This document shows, piece after piece, positions 33,732 through 42,009 of a stretch of DNA of 64,000 nucleotides (the stretch's first letter is position 1; each line of letters begins with the position of its first letter). The translations under genes were made by a program, and so were the position numbers. The DNA comes from Dokdonia sp. Dokd-P16. Its GTDB lineage: Bacteria; Bacteroidota; Bacteroidia; Flavobacteriales; Flavobacteriaceae. The stretch is taken from positions 3,347,001 through 3,411,000 of the forward strand of contig NZ_CP029151.1 of the NCBI RefSeq assembly GCF_003095655.1. The letters run 5' to 3'. The notes beneath the pieces were generated by a model. The model was given only the letters and a program-made list of their open reading frames with translations. It made no database searches and had not been told where the DNA came from.

Positions 33732-34682
33732 ATGAAAGTATTAGCAAACGACGGAATATCACAAACGGGAGTAGACGCTCTTACAGCTGGAGGATTTGAA
33801 GTAATTACAACAAATGTTGCTCAGGACCAACTGGAAAACTACATTAATGAAAAACAGATTGATGTTATTTTAGTAAGAAGTGCTACCACAGTACGTAAGG
33901 AACTTATTGACGCTTGTCCATCCATAAAAATCATAGGACGTGGCGGCGTAGGAATGGATAATATTGATGTGCAATATGCCAGAGATAAGGGACTCCATGT
34001 AATTAATACACCTGCAGCATCGTCTGCATCTGTGGCAGAGCTCGTATTTGCTCACTTGTTTAATGGAGTTCGTTTCTTATTTGATTCTAACCGTAACATG
34101 CCACTTGAAGGTGACACAAAATTTAAAGGATTAAAGAAAGCTTACGCAAAAGGAACAGAGCTACGTGGTAAAACACTAGGTGTAATTGGTTTTGGACGTA
34201 TAGGTCAAGAAACTGCAAAAATTGCTTTGGGAGTGGGAATGAAAGTTATCTTTCATGATCCCTTTACAGAAAAAGCGACAGTTACTGTTCCTTTCTTTGA
34301 CGGACAGTCAGTAACGTTTGATCTTACTTCTGTATCAAAAGAGGAAGTTTTAAAATCTGCAGATTTTATAACACTTCATGTTCCTGCACAAAAGGACTAT
34401 GTAATAGGTAAAGCAGAGTTTGATCTTATGAAAGATGGCGCTGCACTAGTAAACGCTGCAAGAGGTGGAGTTATAGATGAAGTAGCACTTGTAGCTGCTT
34501 TAGATAGCAACAAACTTTCATTTGCAGGTTTAGACGTTTTTGAAAATGAACCTACTCCAGCGGTACAAGTACTTATGAATCCTAAAGTAAGTTTAACTCC
34601 ACACATTGGAGCTGCGACTGGTGGAGCTCAAGATCGTATAGGTACAGAACTAGCAGAGCAAATCATCAAAATCCTTAAATAA
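33732..34682 (+). CDS. serA: D-3-phosphoglycerate dehydrogenase, short form
   Basis: 316-residue D-isomer 2-hydroxyacid dehydrogenase making 3-phosphohydroxypyruvate, the substrate of SerC next door. NAD loop VIGFGRIGQE around 151-160; catalytic Arg244 in NAARGGVIDE, Glu273 in FENEP and His291 in PHIGAATGGAQ. Ends after the catalytic domain without an ACT domain, so it probably lacks the allosteric serine-binding region of E. coli SerA. It is assigned as SerA chiefly by context. Confidence 0.92.
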   Translation: MKVLANDGISQTGVDALTAGGFEVITTNVAQDQLENYINEKQIDVILVRSATTVRKELIDACPSIKIIGRGGVGMDNIDVQYARDKGLHVINTPAASSASVAELVFAHLFNGVRFLFDSNRNMPLEGDTKFKGLKKAYAKGTELRGKTLGVIGFGRIGQETAKIALGVGMKVIFHDPFTEKATVTVPFFDGQSVTFDLTSVSKEEVLKSADFITLHVPAQKDYVIGKAEFDLMKDGAALVNAARGGVIDEVALVAALDSNKLSFAGLDVFENEPTPAVQVLMNPKVSLTPHIGAATGGAQDRIGTELAEQIIKILK

Positions 34683-34772
34683 CAGCACCTTTTATAAATG
34701 CAGTAAACTCGAACATTTGATGTAAAATTTACTGTTTATCGTCTCAAAACTGTTTATAATCGACAAGATTCT

Positions 34773-34803
34773 AAAAAAACCATCCAAACGGGTGGTTTTT
34801 TTA
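34773..34803 (+). terminator. Intrinsic terminator after serA
   Basis: AAAAACCATCC / GGGTGGTTTTT stem with T run. Confidence 0.85.
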
Positions 34804-34871
34804 TGTCAGCAATTTTAGAACTTATAATATTTTGTACCTTGACTCTTGTAAACATTAAAAAAATAACAAAG

Positions 34872-35507
34872 ATGGCAGGATTATTAGATTTATTAAATAG
34901 TGATATAGGAAAATCTCTTATTAGTGGAGCAAGTGCAAAATCAGGACAATCTGAAGGTGCAACTGCGCAGGTATTAAGCATGGCACTTCCAGTACTTATG
35001 GGAGCTATGAAGAAAAACGTACAGACACCAGAAGGAGCAGCTGGTTTAATGGGCGCTTTATCTGGAAAACATGGTGGTGGTATCTTAGACCAACTTGGAG
35101 ACATTATGGGTAACGGAGGACCTAGTGACGACGTAGTAAATGATGGTGCTGGAATTTTAGGACACCTTTTAGGAAACAAACAACCTGCTGTTGAAAATGC
35201 ATTGAGTAGTAAGTCTGGTGTAGATGCCGGATCTGTAGCTCAAATTTTAAAAGTTGCTGCGCCTATCCTTATGGGAGTATTAGGAAAGCAAACTAAAGAA
35301 AATAACGTAAGTGATGGTACTGGTATGAGTGCTTTATTAGGTAGCATGCTAGGTGGTCAACCTCAAGAAAACCAAAGCTTAATCACTACCCTACTTGATG
35401 CAGATGGAGATGGAAGCATCTTAGATGACGTAGCAGGAATGGTACTAGGAAGCAATAAAAAAGAAGGTGGTATCGGAGGCCTTCTTGGAGGACTTTTTGG
35501 AAAATAA
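34872..35507 (+). CDS. DUF937 (YidB-like) protein
   Basis: 211-residue DUF937-family protein with low-complexity Gly/Ala/Leu segments, e.g. 'MAGLLDLLNSDIGKSLISGASAKSGQSEGATAQVLSMALPVLMGAMKKN'. A segment DADGDGSILDDV at about 176-187 resembles an EF-hand/dockerin-type calcium loop (D1, D3, D5, G6, I8). The chosen ATG (34872) gives the usual family start; the longer frame begins inside the serA terminator. Function unknown. Confidence 0.85.
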   Translation: MAGLLDLLNSDIGKSLISGASAKSGQSEGATAQVLSMALPVLMGAMKKNVQTPEGAAGLMGALSGKHGGGILDQLGDIMGNGGPSDDVVNDGAGILGHLLGNKQPAVENALSSKSGVDAGSVAQILKVAAPILMGVLGKQTKENNVSDGTGMSALLGSMLGGQPQENQSLITTLLDADGDGSILDDVAGMVLGSNKKEGGIGGLLGGLFGK

Positions 35508-35532
35508 TCCATTAAACACCCCTATTCATATA

Positions 35533-35563
35533 TAAAGAGTGCCTGAAAAGGCACTCTTTTTTT
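35533..35563 (+). terminator. Intrinsic terminator after DUF937
   Basis: AAAGAGTGCC / GGCACTCTTTTTTT stem. Confidence 0.88.
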
Positions 35564-35676
35564 GTTCCCTCATTGAGACGTCTCACTTGCTCATTATAGG
35601 TTTAAATAGAGGTTACTGCTTAGTAAGTTTACACGGTCTAATAATTAGTACTATCGTTAATACTACGATAAAACAA

Positions 35677-35691
35677 ACCTGTATCACAGGT
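35677..35691. promoter_or_regulatory. Short perfect inverted repeat ACCTGT-ATC-ACAGGT
   Basis: Palindromic 15-bp sequence 21 bp upstream of the first gene of the DUF6146-TonB run; a possible operator. Confidence 0.35.
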
Positions 35692-35712
35692 AAAACCTTT
35701 AACTTTAAGATT

Positions 35713-36120
35713 ATGAAAAAGATAATTTACTTAGCAATTCTTACCGCAACCATAATAGGCTGTGCAACTACAAGTGGTACAAAAGATATAGGCAATACTG
35801 CAGATAATGCATCAGACACAGTACGCATTGCAAATGATAGCCTAGAATATGAAATTATTATCATAGAACCAGGCTTCAATACATGGCTAGTCACACAACG
35901 CCCTAGAGGATTTTATGGACAGTTTTTCTTAGAAAATAAAAACAGATTTTATGTTACTGAGTATAACAATAGAGTAAATAATATTTCTCAATACGATCCA
36001 AATCTATATATCCAGCGCATAGATTACAATTCAAATACCGATTATGGCTATGAAGTTAATTACCTATTATATAATTGGTTTGAATTTTTTCAAGAACGCA
36101 ACAATCAGAAACTACGATAA
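35713..36120 (+). CDS. DUF6146 lipoprotein
   Basis: 135 residues; lipoprotein signal MKKIIYLAILTATIIGC. The mature part 'YEIIIIEPGFNTWLVTQRPRGFYGQFFLENKNRFYVTEYNNRVNN...NLYIQRIDYNSNTDYGYEVNYLLYNWFEFFQE' matches DUF6146, a Bacteroidota family of unknown role. The start at 35713 is set by the lipobox; the longer frame (from 35539) begins within the terminator. First gene of the TonB-receptor run. Confidence 0.88.
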   Translation: MKKIIYLAILTATIIGCATTSGTKDIGNTADNASDTVRIANDSLEYEIIIIEPGFNTWLVTQRPRGFYGQFFLENKNRFYVTEYNNRVNNISQYDPNLYIQRIDYNSNTDYGYEVNYLLYNWFEFFQERNNQKLR

Positions 36121-36138
36121 TCGTATTTTTGCAGCGTT

Positions 36139-36654
36139 ATGAAAGACTTTAAAAAACGCTGGGAAATCACTCAAAACTGGCAATTTATACATATTATTCT
36201 TGGCTTGATAGCGGCTCTTTTTTCGGCATATTTAATAGCTCGAGCTATTTATGTGCCGGCATATGACACTTCTGTACCCGTTGCAACGATTTTACTTAGC
36301 CTACCTATAGCATTCTTAATTATATGGATAACGCTTTGGCTATTTAAAAAGCTCTATTCAAGATGGGGAGTTACTTATCGTTGGGAGCTCGTAGCCATAT
36401 TTCTTGCATTTGCTGTAACTGGTTCAACAGCTGGACGTCTTTCTAATCCCTTAATGGATCTTATAGGCTTAAGTAAAGATGTTACAACGGGTTGGATTTA
36501 TTGGCCTGTTAGAATCTTGTTAATTTTTCCCATTTATCAAGTGCTTTTAGTGATATTTGGCTGGATATTTGGCCAGTATGCGTTCTTCAAAGCGTTTGCT
36601 ACTAAAATGGTCTCAAGAATGGGACTGGGATTTTTATTTCCAAAGAAAGCTTGA
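36139..36654 (+). CDS. DUF6787 membrane protein
   Basis: 171-residue four-segment membrane protein (about 18-38, 52-75, 88-105, 125-145) of the Bacteroidota DUF6787 family: 'FKKRWEITQNWQFIHIILGLIAALFSAYLIAR' and 'TTGWIYWPVRILLIFPIYQVLLVIFGWIFGQYAFFKAFATKMVSRMG'. Function unknown. Follows DUF6146 after 18 bp and overlaps the next gene by 4 bp. Confidence 0.85.
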   Translation: MKDFKKRWEITQNWQFIHIILGLIAALFSAYLIARAIYVPAYDTSVPVATILLSLPIAFLIIWITLWLFKKLYSRWGVTYRWELVAIFLAFAVTGSTAGRLSNPLMDLIGLSKDVTTGWIYWPVRILLIFPIYQVLLVIFGWIFGQYAFFKAFATKMVSRMGLGFLFPKKA

Positions 36655-36977
36655 AAAAAGAAAACACCATTATTATAAGACTTATAGCATTATTTACAAT
36701 GCTTGTTTTCTTGTTGCCTGCTGTAGTTTCTTTTTCTCACAGCACAGCAGACCATGAACATTATGATACCTGTAAATTCACAGGAGATGTGCATGTTCAT
36801 GAATCAAAACTAGATTGTGATCTTGGTGATTTACATATTGTAAAAGCTGGAGTTTACGCTTTCGCGAAAGCGTACCAATCACCCACCATACATATCTCAA
36901 AAGAAGTAGATGTTTTATTACAGACATCATACACAACTACCATCTTAAGTTCCTCAGATCGTGGTCCCCCGTTTTGA
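36651..36977 (+). CDS. His/Cys-rich exported small protein
   Basis: 108 residues with a TTG start overlapping the upstream stop (TTGA). A signal-like segment IRLIALFTMLVFLLPAVVSFS is followed by a metal-ligand-rich region: SHS..DHEHYDTC....DVHVHES..DC....LH. Similar small His-rich proteins commonly sit before TonB receptors in Bacteroidota and may respond to or buffer zinc or copper; this is inference. An exact palindrome copy encodes AFAKA. The stop codon lies inside the left arm of a perfect inverted repeat. Confidence 0.7.
   Translation: MKKENTIIIRLIALFTMLVFLLPAVVSFSHSTADHEHYDTCKFTGDVHVHESKLDCDLGDLHIVKAGVYAFAKAYQSPTIHISKEVDVLLQTSYTTTILSSSDRGPPF
36858..36871. repeat. Palindrome copy, exact
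   Basis: Exact copy in the His-rich gene, read AFAKA. Confidence 0.95.
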
Positions 36978-37011
36978 TAATTATTGAATTACATTCAATA
37001 ATTATCAAAAC
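36971..37011 (+). promoter_or_regulatory. Perfect 19-bp inverted repeat with a 3-nt loop before the TonB receptor gene
   Basis: Arms GTTTTGATAATTATTGAAT and its exact complement, loop TAC. It covers the stop of the His-rich gene and ends 9 bp before the TonB start. There is no T run, so it is probably not an ordinary terminator. It could form a mRNA hairpin that limits translation of the receptor, or an operator. Confidence 0.7.
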
Positions 37012-37019
37012 AATTTTAT

Positions 37020-39416
37020 ATGAAATTTTATTTATGGCTTAGCATTGCCTTGCTGAGTATTACGAGTACAGCACAAGAGTGTACCTATACCCTATCTGGT
37101 TATATTATAGACCTGCATGATAATGAAGTATTATCTGGTGCAACTATTATAGTTGCCGGGTCTGAAGATGCTGTGATGACTGATAGCCTAGGCAAATATG
37201 TTATTACAGGACTTTGTGCAAACAATTACACGCTACAAGTGTCGCATCCTGCATGTGAAACTCAAATAGTAAAAGTAGATGTAAACAGCAATACTACTCG
37301 TAATATCAACATGGAACATCACCTAGAGTCACTAGGCGATGTCGAAGTTGTAGCACATGCTCATAAAAGTAAAAGCCGCACAGCGACAGAAGCTGTTGTA
37401 AACCATGATTTTCTAGAAAGTAACAGTGCAGCCTCACTAGGTGATGCGCTTAAAAATCTAAGCGGTGTCACTTCATTAAACACAGGTAACTCTGTAGTAA
37501 AACCAGTAATACAAGGACTACACTCTAGTAGGGTTGTTCTTATTACAGAAGGTACGCGTTTACAAGATCAAGAATGGGGTGTAGAACATGCTCCAAATAT
37601 TGATGTGAATGCAGCTGGAGAAGTAACTGTTATTAAAGGAGCTGCCGGTTTACAATATGGCGGTGATGCTATAGGTGGTACTATCATTATAGAACCAGAG
37701 CAGGTGCCTGTAAAAGATACTATTTTTGGGAGAACTATTATTACCGGCGCGACCAATGGTCGTGGAGGTTCTATTACAACTTCATTGATAAAGTCTTATA
37801 ACAATGGCTGGTACGGAGGCATAAACGGGACTTTAAAACGTTTCGGAGATGCAGAAGCACCAGATTATGTATTAAGTAATACAGCACTTTCAGAGAAAGA
37901 TATATCTGTACGTTTAGGAGTTAATAAATACCGTTACGGTGTGGAGGGTAGTTACTCGATTTTTGACAAAGAGTCTGGTATTTTACGATCATCACACGTA
38001 GGTAATGCTGCAGATCTCTCGGTTGCAATAAATAGCCAAGAGCCATTTGTGGTAGAGCCATTTACATACGATATTGAGGCCCCTAGACAAGAAGTAACAC
38101 ACCAGATAGCAAAACTTAAATCATTCTATCGCTTTGATAACTTTGGAAAATTAAGCGCTCAAGTAGATTACCAGCGCAACAACAGACTAGAGTTTGATAT
38201 ACGTCGCGATAGTGATGACTTAAGACCTTCTATTGATTTACAACTAGAAACTTTTGGAGGGAAAATAGACTTTGATTATACGGCAGATAATTCCATCACT
38301 GCAAAAGTGGGAGTATCTGGTAATTATCAAGATCATTTTCCTGATCCGTCTACCGGAGTGAGAAGACTTATCCCAGATTACCAAGCTTTTGATTTTGGTG
38401 TATATGCGTTAGGTTCTAAAAACTTTGGTAAATGGACTTTAGAAGCTGGTGCTAGATTTGATTATAACCGCATCAATGCAGAAAAGTTTTATGCAACAAG
38501 CTTATGGGAAGACCGAGGTTATGATGTTCAATTCCCTCAGTTTGAGCGGGAAGAATTTCAGAATCAAATCTTTGTCAAACCTGAGTTTGAGTATAACAAC
38601 TTTTCGGCAACTGCTGGAGCCTCTTATGAGGTAAATGATGCGACTACAGTTTCCTTAAACTATGCGCTGGCTTCACGCTCGCCTAATGTATCAGAATTAT
38701 TTTCTGATGGATTACACCAGAGTGCTGCCCGTATAGAACTAGGTGATCTAAGTTTTAATCAAGAAGTCGCAAATAAAATTTCATTGAATTTTACAAGATC
38801 TACAGATACTTGGAGTTTTACTATTGCCCCGTTTGCAAACTTTATTGAGGATTTTATCCTTATAGAGCCTACAGGCGTACAGCAAACTATAAGAGGTAGT
38901 TTTCCTGTATGGGAGTATAGACAGACACAAGCAAGACTGTTAGGTTTTGACATAGATAACAATGTTCAGGTAACAGATCGTTTTGAATTTTCTAACCAGT
39001 TTTCACTGGTAAAAGGAAAGGATAAAACTTTAGACCGTGCTTTAATTAATATGCCTTCGGCAAGTACTCGTAATACGATTACATACCATATTCCAGAGGT
39101 AAATAACTTAAAGCTGTCACTTGAAAGTAACTATGTATTTCGTCAAAATGAATTTCCAGATACAAATTTTGACGTTTTTATACCAGAAACAAACACTACA
39201 GAGTTAGTAGATATAAGTACACCTCCCGATGCTTATCATTTACTCAACTTTAGAAGCTCTATTGATTTTGCAATAAATGAAAAGAGTAAACTAAATGTAG
39301 GTTTGATGGTAAATAATCTATTTGACACCTCTTATAGGGAGTACTTAAATCGCCAGCGCTATTTTGCAGATGATCTAGGTAGAAATGTATTATTACAACT
39401 TAAAATTAATTATTAA
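37020..39416 (+). CDS. TonB-dependent receptor (probable metal or cofactor uptake)
   Basis: 798-residue outer-membrane receptor. Signal peptide MKFYLWLSIALLSITSTAQ, a carboxypeptidase-regulatory-like domain (about 22-100, 'YTLSGYIIDLHDNEVLSGATIIVAGSEDAVMTDSLGKYVITGL'), a plug (about 120-225, 'SLGDALKNLSGVTSLNTGNSVVKPVIQGLHSSRVVLITEG..QDQEWGVEHAPNID') and a 22-strand-type barrel ending 'NNLFDTSYREYLNRQRYFADDLGRNVLLQLKINY'. The QDQEWGVEHAP plug segment is typical of the ZnuD-like subgroup, which fits metal uptake, as does the His-rich neighbour. The start is ATG at 37020. Confidence 0.9.
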   Translation: MKFYLWLSIALLSITSTAQECTYTLSGYIIDLHDNEVLSGATIIVAGSEDAVMTDSLGKYVITGLCANNYTLQVSHPACETQIVKVDVNSNTTRNINMEHHLESLGDVEVVAHAHKSKSRTATEAVVNHDFLESNSAASLGDALKNLSGVTSLNTGNSVVKPVIQGLHSSRVVLITEGTRLQDQEWGVEHAPNIDVNAAGEVTVIKGAAGLQYGGDAIGGTIIIEPEQVPVKDTIFGRTIITGATNGRGGSITTSLIKSYNNGWYGGINGTLKRFGDAEAPDYVLSNTALSEKDISVRLGVNKYRYGVEGSYSIFDKESGILRSSHVGNAADLSVAINSQEPFVVEPFTYDIEAPRQEVTHQIAKLKSFYRFDNFGKLSAQVDYQRNNRLEFDIRRDSDDLRPSIDLQLETFGGKIDFDYTADNSITAKVGVSGNYQDHFPDPSTGVRRLIPDYQAFDFGVYALGSKNFGKWTLEAGARFDYNRINAEKFYATSLWEDRGYDVQFPQFEREEFQNQIFVKPEFEYNNFSATAGASYEVNDATTVSLNYALASRSPNVSELFSDGLHQSAARIELGDLSFNQEVANKISLNFTRSTDTWSFTIAPFANFIEDFILIEPTGVQQTIRGSFPVWEYRQTQARLLGFDIDNNVQVTDRFEFSNQFSLVKGKDKTLDRALINMPSASTRNTITYHIPEVNNLKLSLESNYVFRQNEFPDTNFDVFIPETNTTELVDISTPPDAYHLLNFRSSIDFAINEKSKLNVGLMVNNLFDTSYREYLNRQRYFADDLGRNVLLQLKINY

Positions 39417-39422
39417 ATCTAC

Positions 39423-39436
39423 GCTTTCGCGAAAGC
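39423..39436. repeat. Palindrome copy, exact
   Basis: Exact copy in the 37-bp gap between the TonB receptor and the lipoprotein gene. Confidence 0.95.
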
Positions 39437-39453
39437 GTAACAACACACAAACA

Positions 39454-40014
39454 ATGAAAAACTTTAGAAATTACACACTTATCGCCCTTACTGCTATTAG
39501 CCTTGCAGCTTGTTCTAGTGATGATGATGCAGACATTCCAGAAATTATAAATGAAGAAGAGGTAATCACTACGGTAACTCTCACTCTTCAATCTGGCTCA
39601 GAAACAATAGTACTTAGATCACAAGATCTTGATGGAGATGGTCCTAATGCACCTACAGTAACAGTATCTGGTGACTTAGATGTAAGTACTGTCTACAATG
39701 GTAGTATTGAGTTTCTGAATGAAACAGAAAGCCCAGCCGAGGATATCACCGAAGAAGTAGTAGAAGAATCTGATGAGCACCAAGTATTCTATACTCCTAG
39801 TACAGGTCTTGACGCTGCTGTGACTTATGAGGATTTTGATGGTAACGGTAATCCACTAGGTACTATTGTAACCTTTACTACAGGAGATACAGCAGGTGAA
39901 GGTACACTTACTGTAACTTTACGCCACGAGCCTAATAAGCCTAACGATGGTTCGTTAAGTGATGCTGGTGGTGAGACTGATGTTCAAGTAACATTTCCAG
40001 TTACAGTAGAATAG
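39454..40014 (+). CDS. Lipoprotein partner of the TonB receptor
   Basis: 186 residues; lipobox at MKNFRNYTLIALTAISLAAC. The mature protein is acidic, beta-rich and Thr/Val-rich ('TTVTLTLQSGSETIVLRSQDLDGDGPNAPTVTVSGDL...GTLTVTLRHEPNKPNDGSLSDAGGETDVQVTFPVTVE'), resembling the 'type 1 periplasmic binding fold' lipoproteins that pair with metal TonB receptors in Flavobacteriia. An Asp-rich DLDGDGPN may bind calcium. Start at 39454; longer frame starts inside the receptor gene. Confidence 0.8.
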   Translation: MKNFRNYTLIALTAISLAACSSDDDADIPEIINEEEVITTVTLTLQSGSETIVLRSQDLDGDGPNAPTVTVSGDLDVSTVYNGSIEFLNETESPAEDITEEVVEESDEHQVFYTPSTGLDAAVTYEDFDGNGNPLGTIVTFTTGDTAGEGTLTVTLRHEPNKPNDGSLSDAGGETDVQVTFPVTVE

Positions 40015-40028
40015 TATTTTTACTTTAT

Positions 40029-40069
40029 AAAAAAAATGGATAGCGTTTACACGCTATCCATTTTTTTTT
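40029..40069. terminator. Bidirectional terminator
   Basis: TGGATAGCGT / ACGCTATCCA stem with long A and T runs between convergent genes. Confidence 0.92.
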
Positions 40070-40083
40070 GATATATCTATAAA

Positions 40084-41634
40084 TTATTGCTGTGGTGGTG
40101 CTCCTCCACCTTCCTGTTCTGGTTTTTCAAAAAGACTCATCACCGCTCTTCCCAAAAACTCTGTCACATCACCAGCTATAAGTCCTTCTATTCCATATTG
40201 ATTTACGGCAACATCTGCTGCAAGTCCATGAAAATAAACTCCCATCATAGCGGCTTCCATGGGGTGGTAACCTTGAGCTATATGTCCAGTAATTACTCCC
40301 GTAAGTACATCTCCAGTACCAGCAGTAGATAATCCAGGATTTCCAGTAGTATTTATATAAAGTCTCATATCATAAACAGTAATGGTATGAGCTCCTTTAA
40401 TTACGATGATGACATTATGATTTTTAGCAAATTTTGCCGTTTTCTCTAGTTTATCAAAGTCGTCATCCCACTTGCCTATTAAACGTTCAAGCTCACCTGG
40501 GTGTGGCGTAAAAATAGATAATGGAGGTACTTGCTCCATAAGTGATGGTCGCTTTGAGATAATATTAATCGCGTCTGCATCTATCACTAATGGCTGTTTT
40601 TGCTTTTTTAAGAAAGACTCCATTGCTCTTACCGTTTTCTCATCGGTTCCCATTCCTGGGCCTATTGCAATAGCATTTGCTTCGGTTTGAAAATCTATCT
40701 CTTCAAACACTTTTCCATTATAGTTATCGGTCTCCACCATTACTTCTGGAAGTGCCGTTTGTAATATGGGAACTCCTATTTGCGGTACATAAGCAGTTAC
40801 AAGACCACTACCCGCTCTTAAAGCAGCTTTACTAGCAAGTTGCACTGCACCCATCTTTCCAAAACTACCACCTATAATTAAGCTATGACCATACATTCCC
40901 TTATGTGAATATTGTGATCTTCCCTTGTACATCTGTTGGATTTCTGGTTTTGATATAAGTGTTACATCCGTAGGAGTTTTTGCTAGAAATTCTGGATCTA
41001 GTCCTATATCTATGGTATCCCACATATTAATATACTTACCTGTTTCTGGTAAGAAAAAAGCAAGTTTTGGTGACATAAAACTAAGTACAAACGTAGCGTG
41101 TACTATAACATCATCTTTATCTGCTCCTCTATCTGTGTACATCCCAGACGGAATATCGATAGAAAGTGTGTAAGCCTTAGACTCATTGATTTTTACAAAA
41201 AGTGCTTTTACCCAATCATCTGGACATCTATTTAAGCCTATCCCAAAGATTCCATCTACCACAATATCTTGTGGAGTGATTACTGGAAAGTCTTCGGCAC
41301 TTTTAATGATTTCTGGCCATTTTTTTACTTCGCTCTTGAGGGCATCATACGCTTTTAAAAAATCTGGAGATCGCTTATCATTACAGTGTACTATATAAGT
41401 ATCTACATTATAGCCATTCTTAAGGAGTAAACGCGCTATTACAAGTGCATCACCACCATTATTACCTATACCACAAAATACTTTTATAGGCACCGGCTGC
41501 CCTTGTAAACGCTGGTTCATCCACTCATAAACGTACCCACCGGCACGTTCCATGAGATTATAAGATGGAATCCCTTCTTTTTCAATGGTTGCTTTATCTG
41601 CTTCGTAAATTTGTTTGGCGCTGTATATTTTCAT
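40084..41634 (-). CDS. nnrDE: Bifunctional NAD(P)H-hydrate repair enzyme
   Basis: 516 residues fusing the NAD(P)HX epimerase (YjeF_N, about 1-215, 'GIGNNGGDALVIARLLLKNGYNVDTYIV') and the ADP/ATP-dependent NAD(P)HX dehydratase (about 225-500, 'SLIIGGSFGKMGAVQLASKAALRAGSGLVTAYVP' and 'NPGLSTAGTGDVLTGVITG'). Repairs hydrated NADH/NADPH produced by heat or GAPDH. The C-terminal tail is unusual: PEQEGGGAPPQQ. Divergent from the thr operon. Confidence 0.95.
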   Translation of the reverse strand: MKIYSAKQIYEADKATIEKEGIPSYNLMERAGGYVYEWMNQRLQGQPVPIKVFCGIGNNGGDALVIARLLLKNGYNVDTYIVHCNDKRSPDFLKAYDALKSEVKKWPEIIKSAEDFPVITPQDIVVDGIFGIGLNRCPDDWVKALFVKINESKAYTLSIDIPSGMYTDRGADKDDVIVHATFVLSFMSPKLAFFLPETGKYINMWDTIDIGLDPEFLAKTPTDVTLISKPEIQQMYKGRSQYSHKGMYGHSLIIGGSFGKMGAVQLASKAALRAGSGLVTAYVPQIGVPILQTALPEVMVETDNYNGKVFEEIDFQTEANAIAIGPGMGTDEKTVRAMESFLKKQKQPLVIDADAINIISKRPSLMEQVPPLSIFTPHPGELERLIGKWDDDFDKLEKTAKFAKNHNVIIVIKGAHTITVYDMRLYINTTGNPGLSTAGTGDVLTGVITGHIAQGYHPMEAAMMGVYFHGLAADVAVNQYGIEGLIAGDVTEFLGRAVMSLFEKPEQEGGGAPPQQ

Positions 41635-41782
41635 TTAGCTATAATTAGGTGTATTCTTCATCTTCATGAAGAAAAATGTTCTTTAATTCATTAAATATTC
41701 ACGAAAGTAAACGTCAAATTATCACATTATCAGTATCGTGCTAGAAGTAAGACTAGAATTGTCATATCCTCAAAACTAGGAG

Positions 41783-41819
41783 TTGCATCTTGTCTCCTTA
41801 GGTAAATGTACTACATTTA
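41783..41819 (+). promoter_or_regulatory. Probable thr operon promoter (TTG-N19-TACATTTA)
   Basis: TTG at 41790-41792, 19-bp spacer, TACATTTA at 41812-41819 (one mismatch to TAnnTTTG). A second TTG at 41783-41785 lies 7 bp farther upstream. Transcription would start about 10 nt before the leader ATG. Confidence 0.5.
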
Positions 41820-41835
41820 ACATATCACAAACAAG

Positions 41836-41913
41836 ATGAGAACAACACAATACACTTCGATTTTCTTGATTACCACTATTACTATTGGTACGATTACCCC
41901 GTTGGGGTTATAG
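41836..41913 (+). CDS. thrL: thr operon leader peptide (Thr/Ile-rich)
   Basis: 25-codon frame upstream of thrA. The product begins MRTTQYTSIFLITTITIGTI and ends TPLGL; it has eight Thr and five Ile residues, all in the first 21 codons. This is the hallmark of leader-peptide attenuation by Thr and Ile supply, as in the E. coli thr operon ([21 protein letters not shown]), though the sequences differ. The name is assigned by analogy. A hairpin starts in its last codons, and thrA begins 112 bp after its stop. Confidence 0.75.
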   Translation: MRTTQYTSIFLITTITIGTITPLGL

Positions 41914-41919
41914 TCGTAC
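41888..41919 (+). promoter_or_regulatory. Hairpin overlapping the leader stop codon
   Basis: GTACGA...ACCCC-GTT-GGGGT...TCGTAC: two stacked stems (6 and 5 bp) separated by a short internal loop. Ribosome stalling at Thr/Ile codons would prevent this hairpin. There is no T run, so the read-out may not be simple termination. Confidence 0.55.
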
Positions 41920-41936
41920 ATATTATCTATCTATTA

Positions 41937-41950
41937 CTTGCGCGAGCAAG
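41937..41950 (+). promoter_or_regulatory. Hairpin with a GCGA tetraloop in the thr leader
   Basis: CTTGC-GCGA-GCAAG: a 5-bp stem capped by a GNRA-type tetraloop, between the leader peptide and thrA. Confidence 0.45.
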
Positions 41951-41995
41951 GATCTCTTCCACACACAAATTAATTAGTTTATTCATTCCATTTTC

Positions 41996-42009
41996 GCTTT
42001 CGCGAAAAT
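41996..42009. repeat. Palindrome copy, 2 mismatches, just before thrA
   Basis: GCTTTCGCGAAAAT; extended to 41991-42012 it forms a stem CATTTTCGC / GCGAAAATG with a 4-nt loop, 12 bp upstream of the thrA ATG. Confidence 0.7.

Noticed and set aside
35539-35712. Longer N-terminus of the DUF6146 lipoprotein
   Set aside because: It begins in the DUF937 terminator and would bury the lipobox signal.
37120-37200. Independent mobile element around the palindrome copies
   Set aside because: Copies are single 14-bp motifs without transposase, target duplications or longer homologous flanks, so a mobile insertion sequence is not supported.
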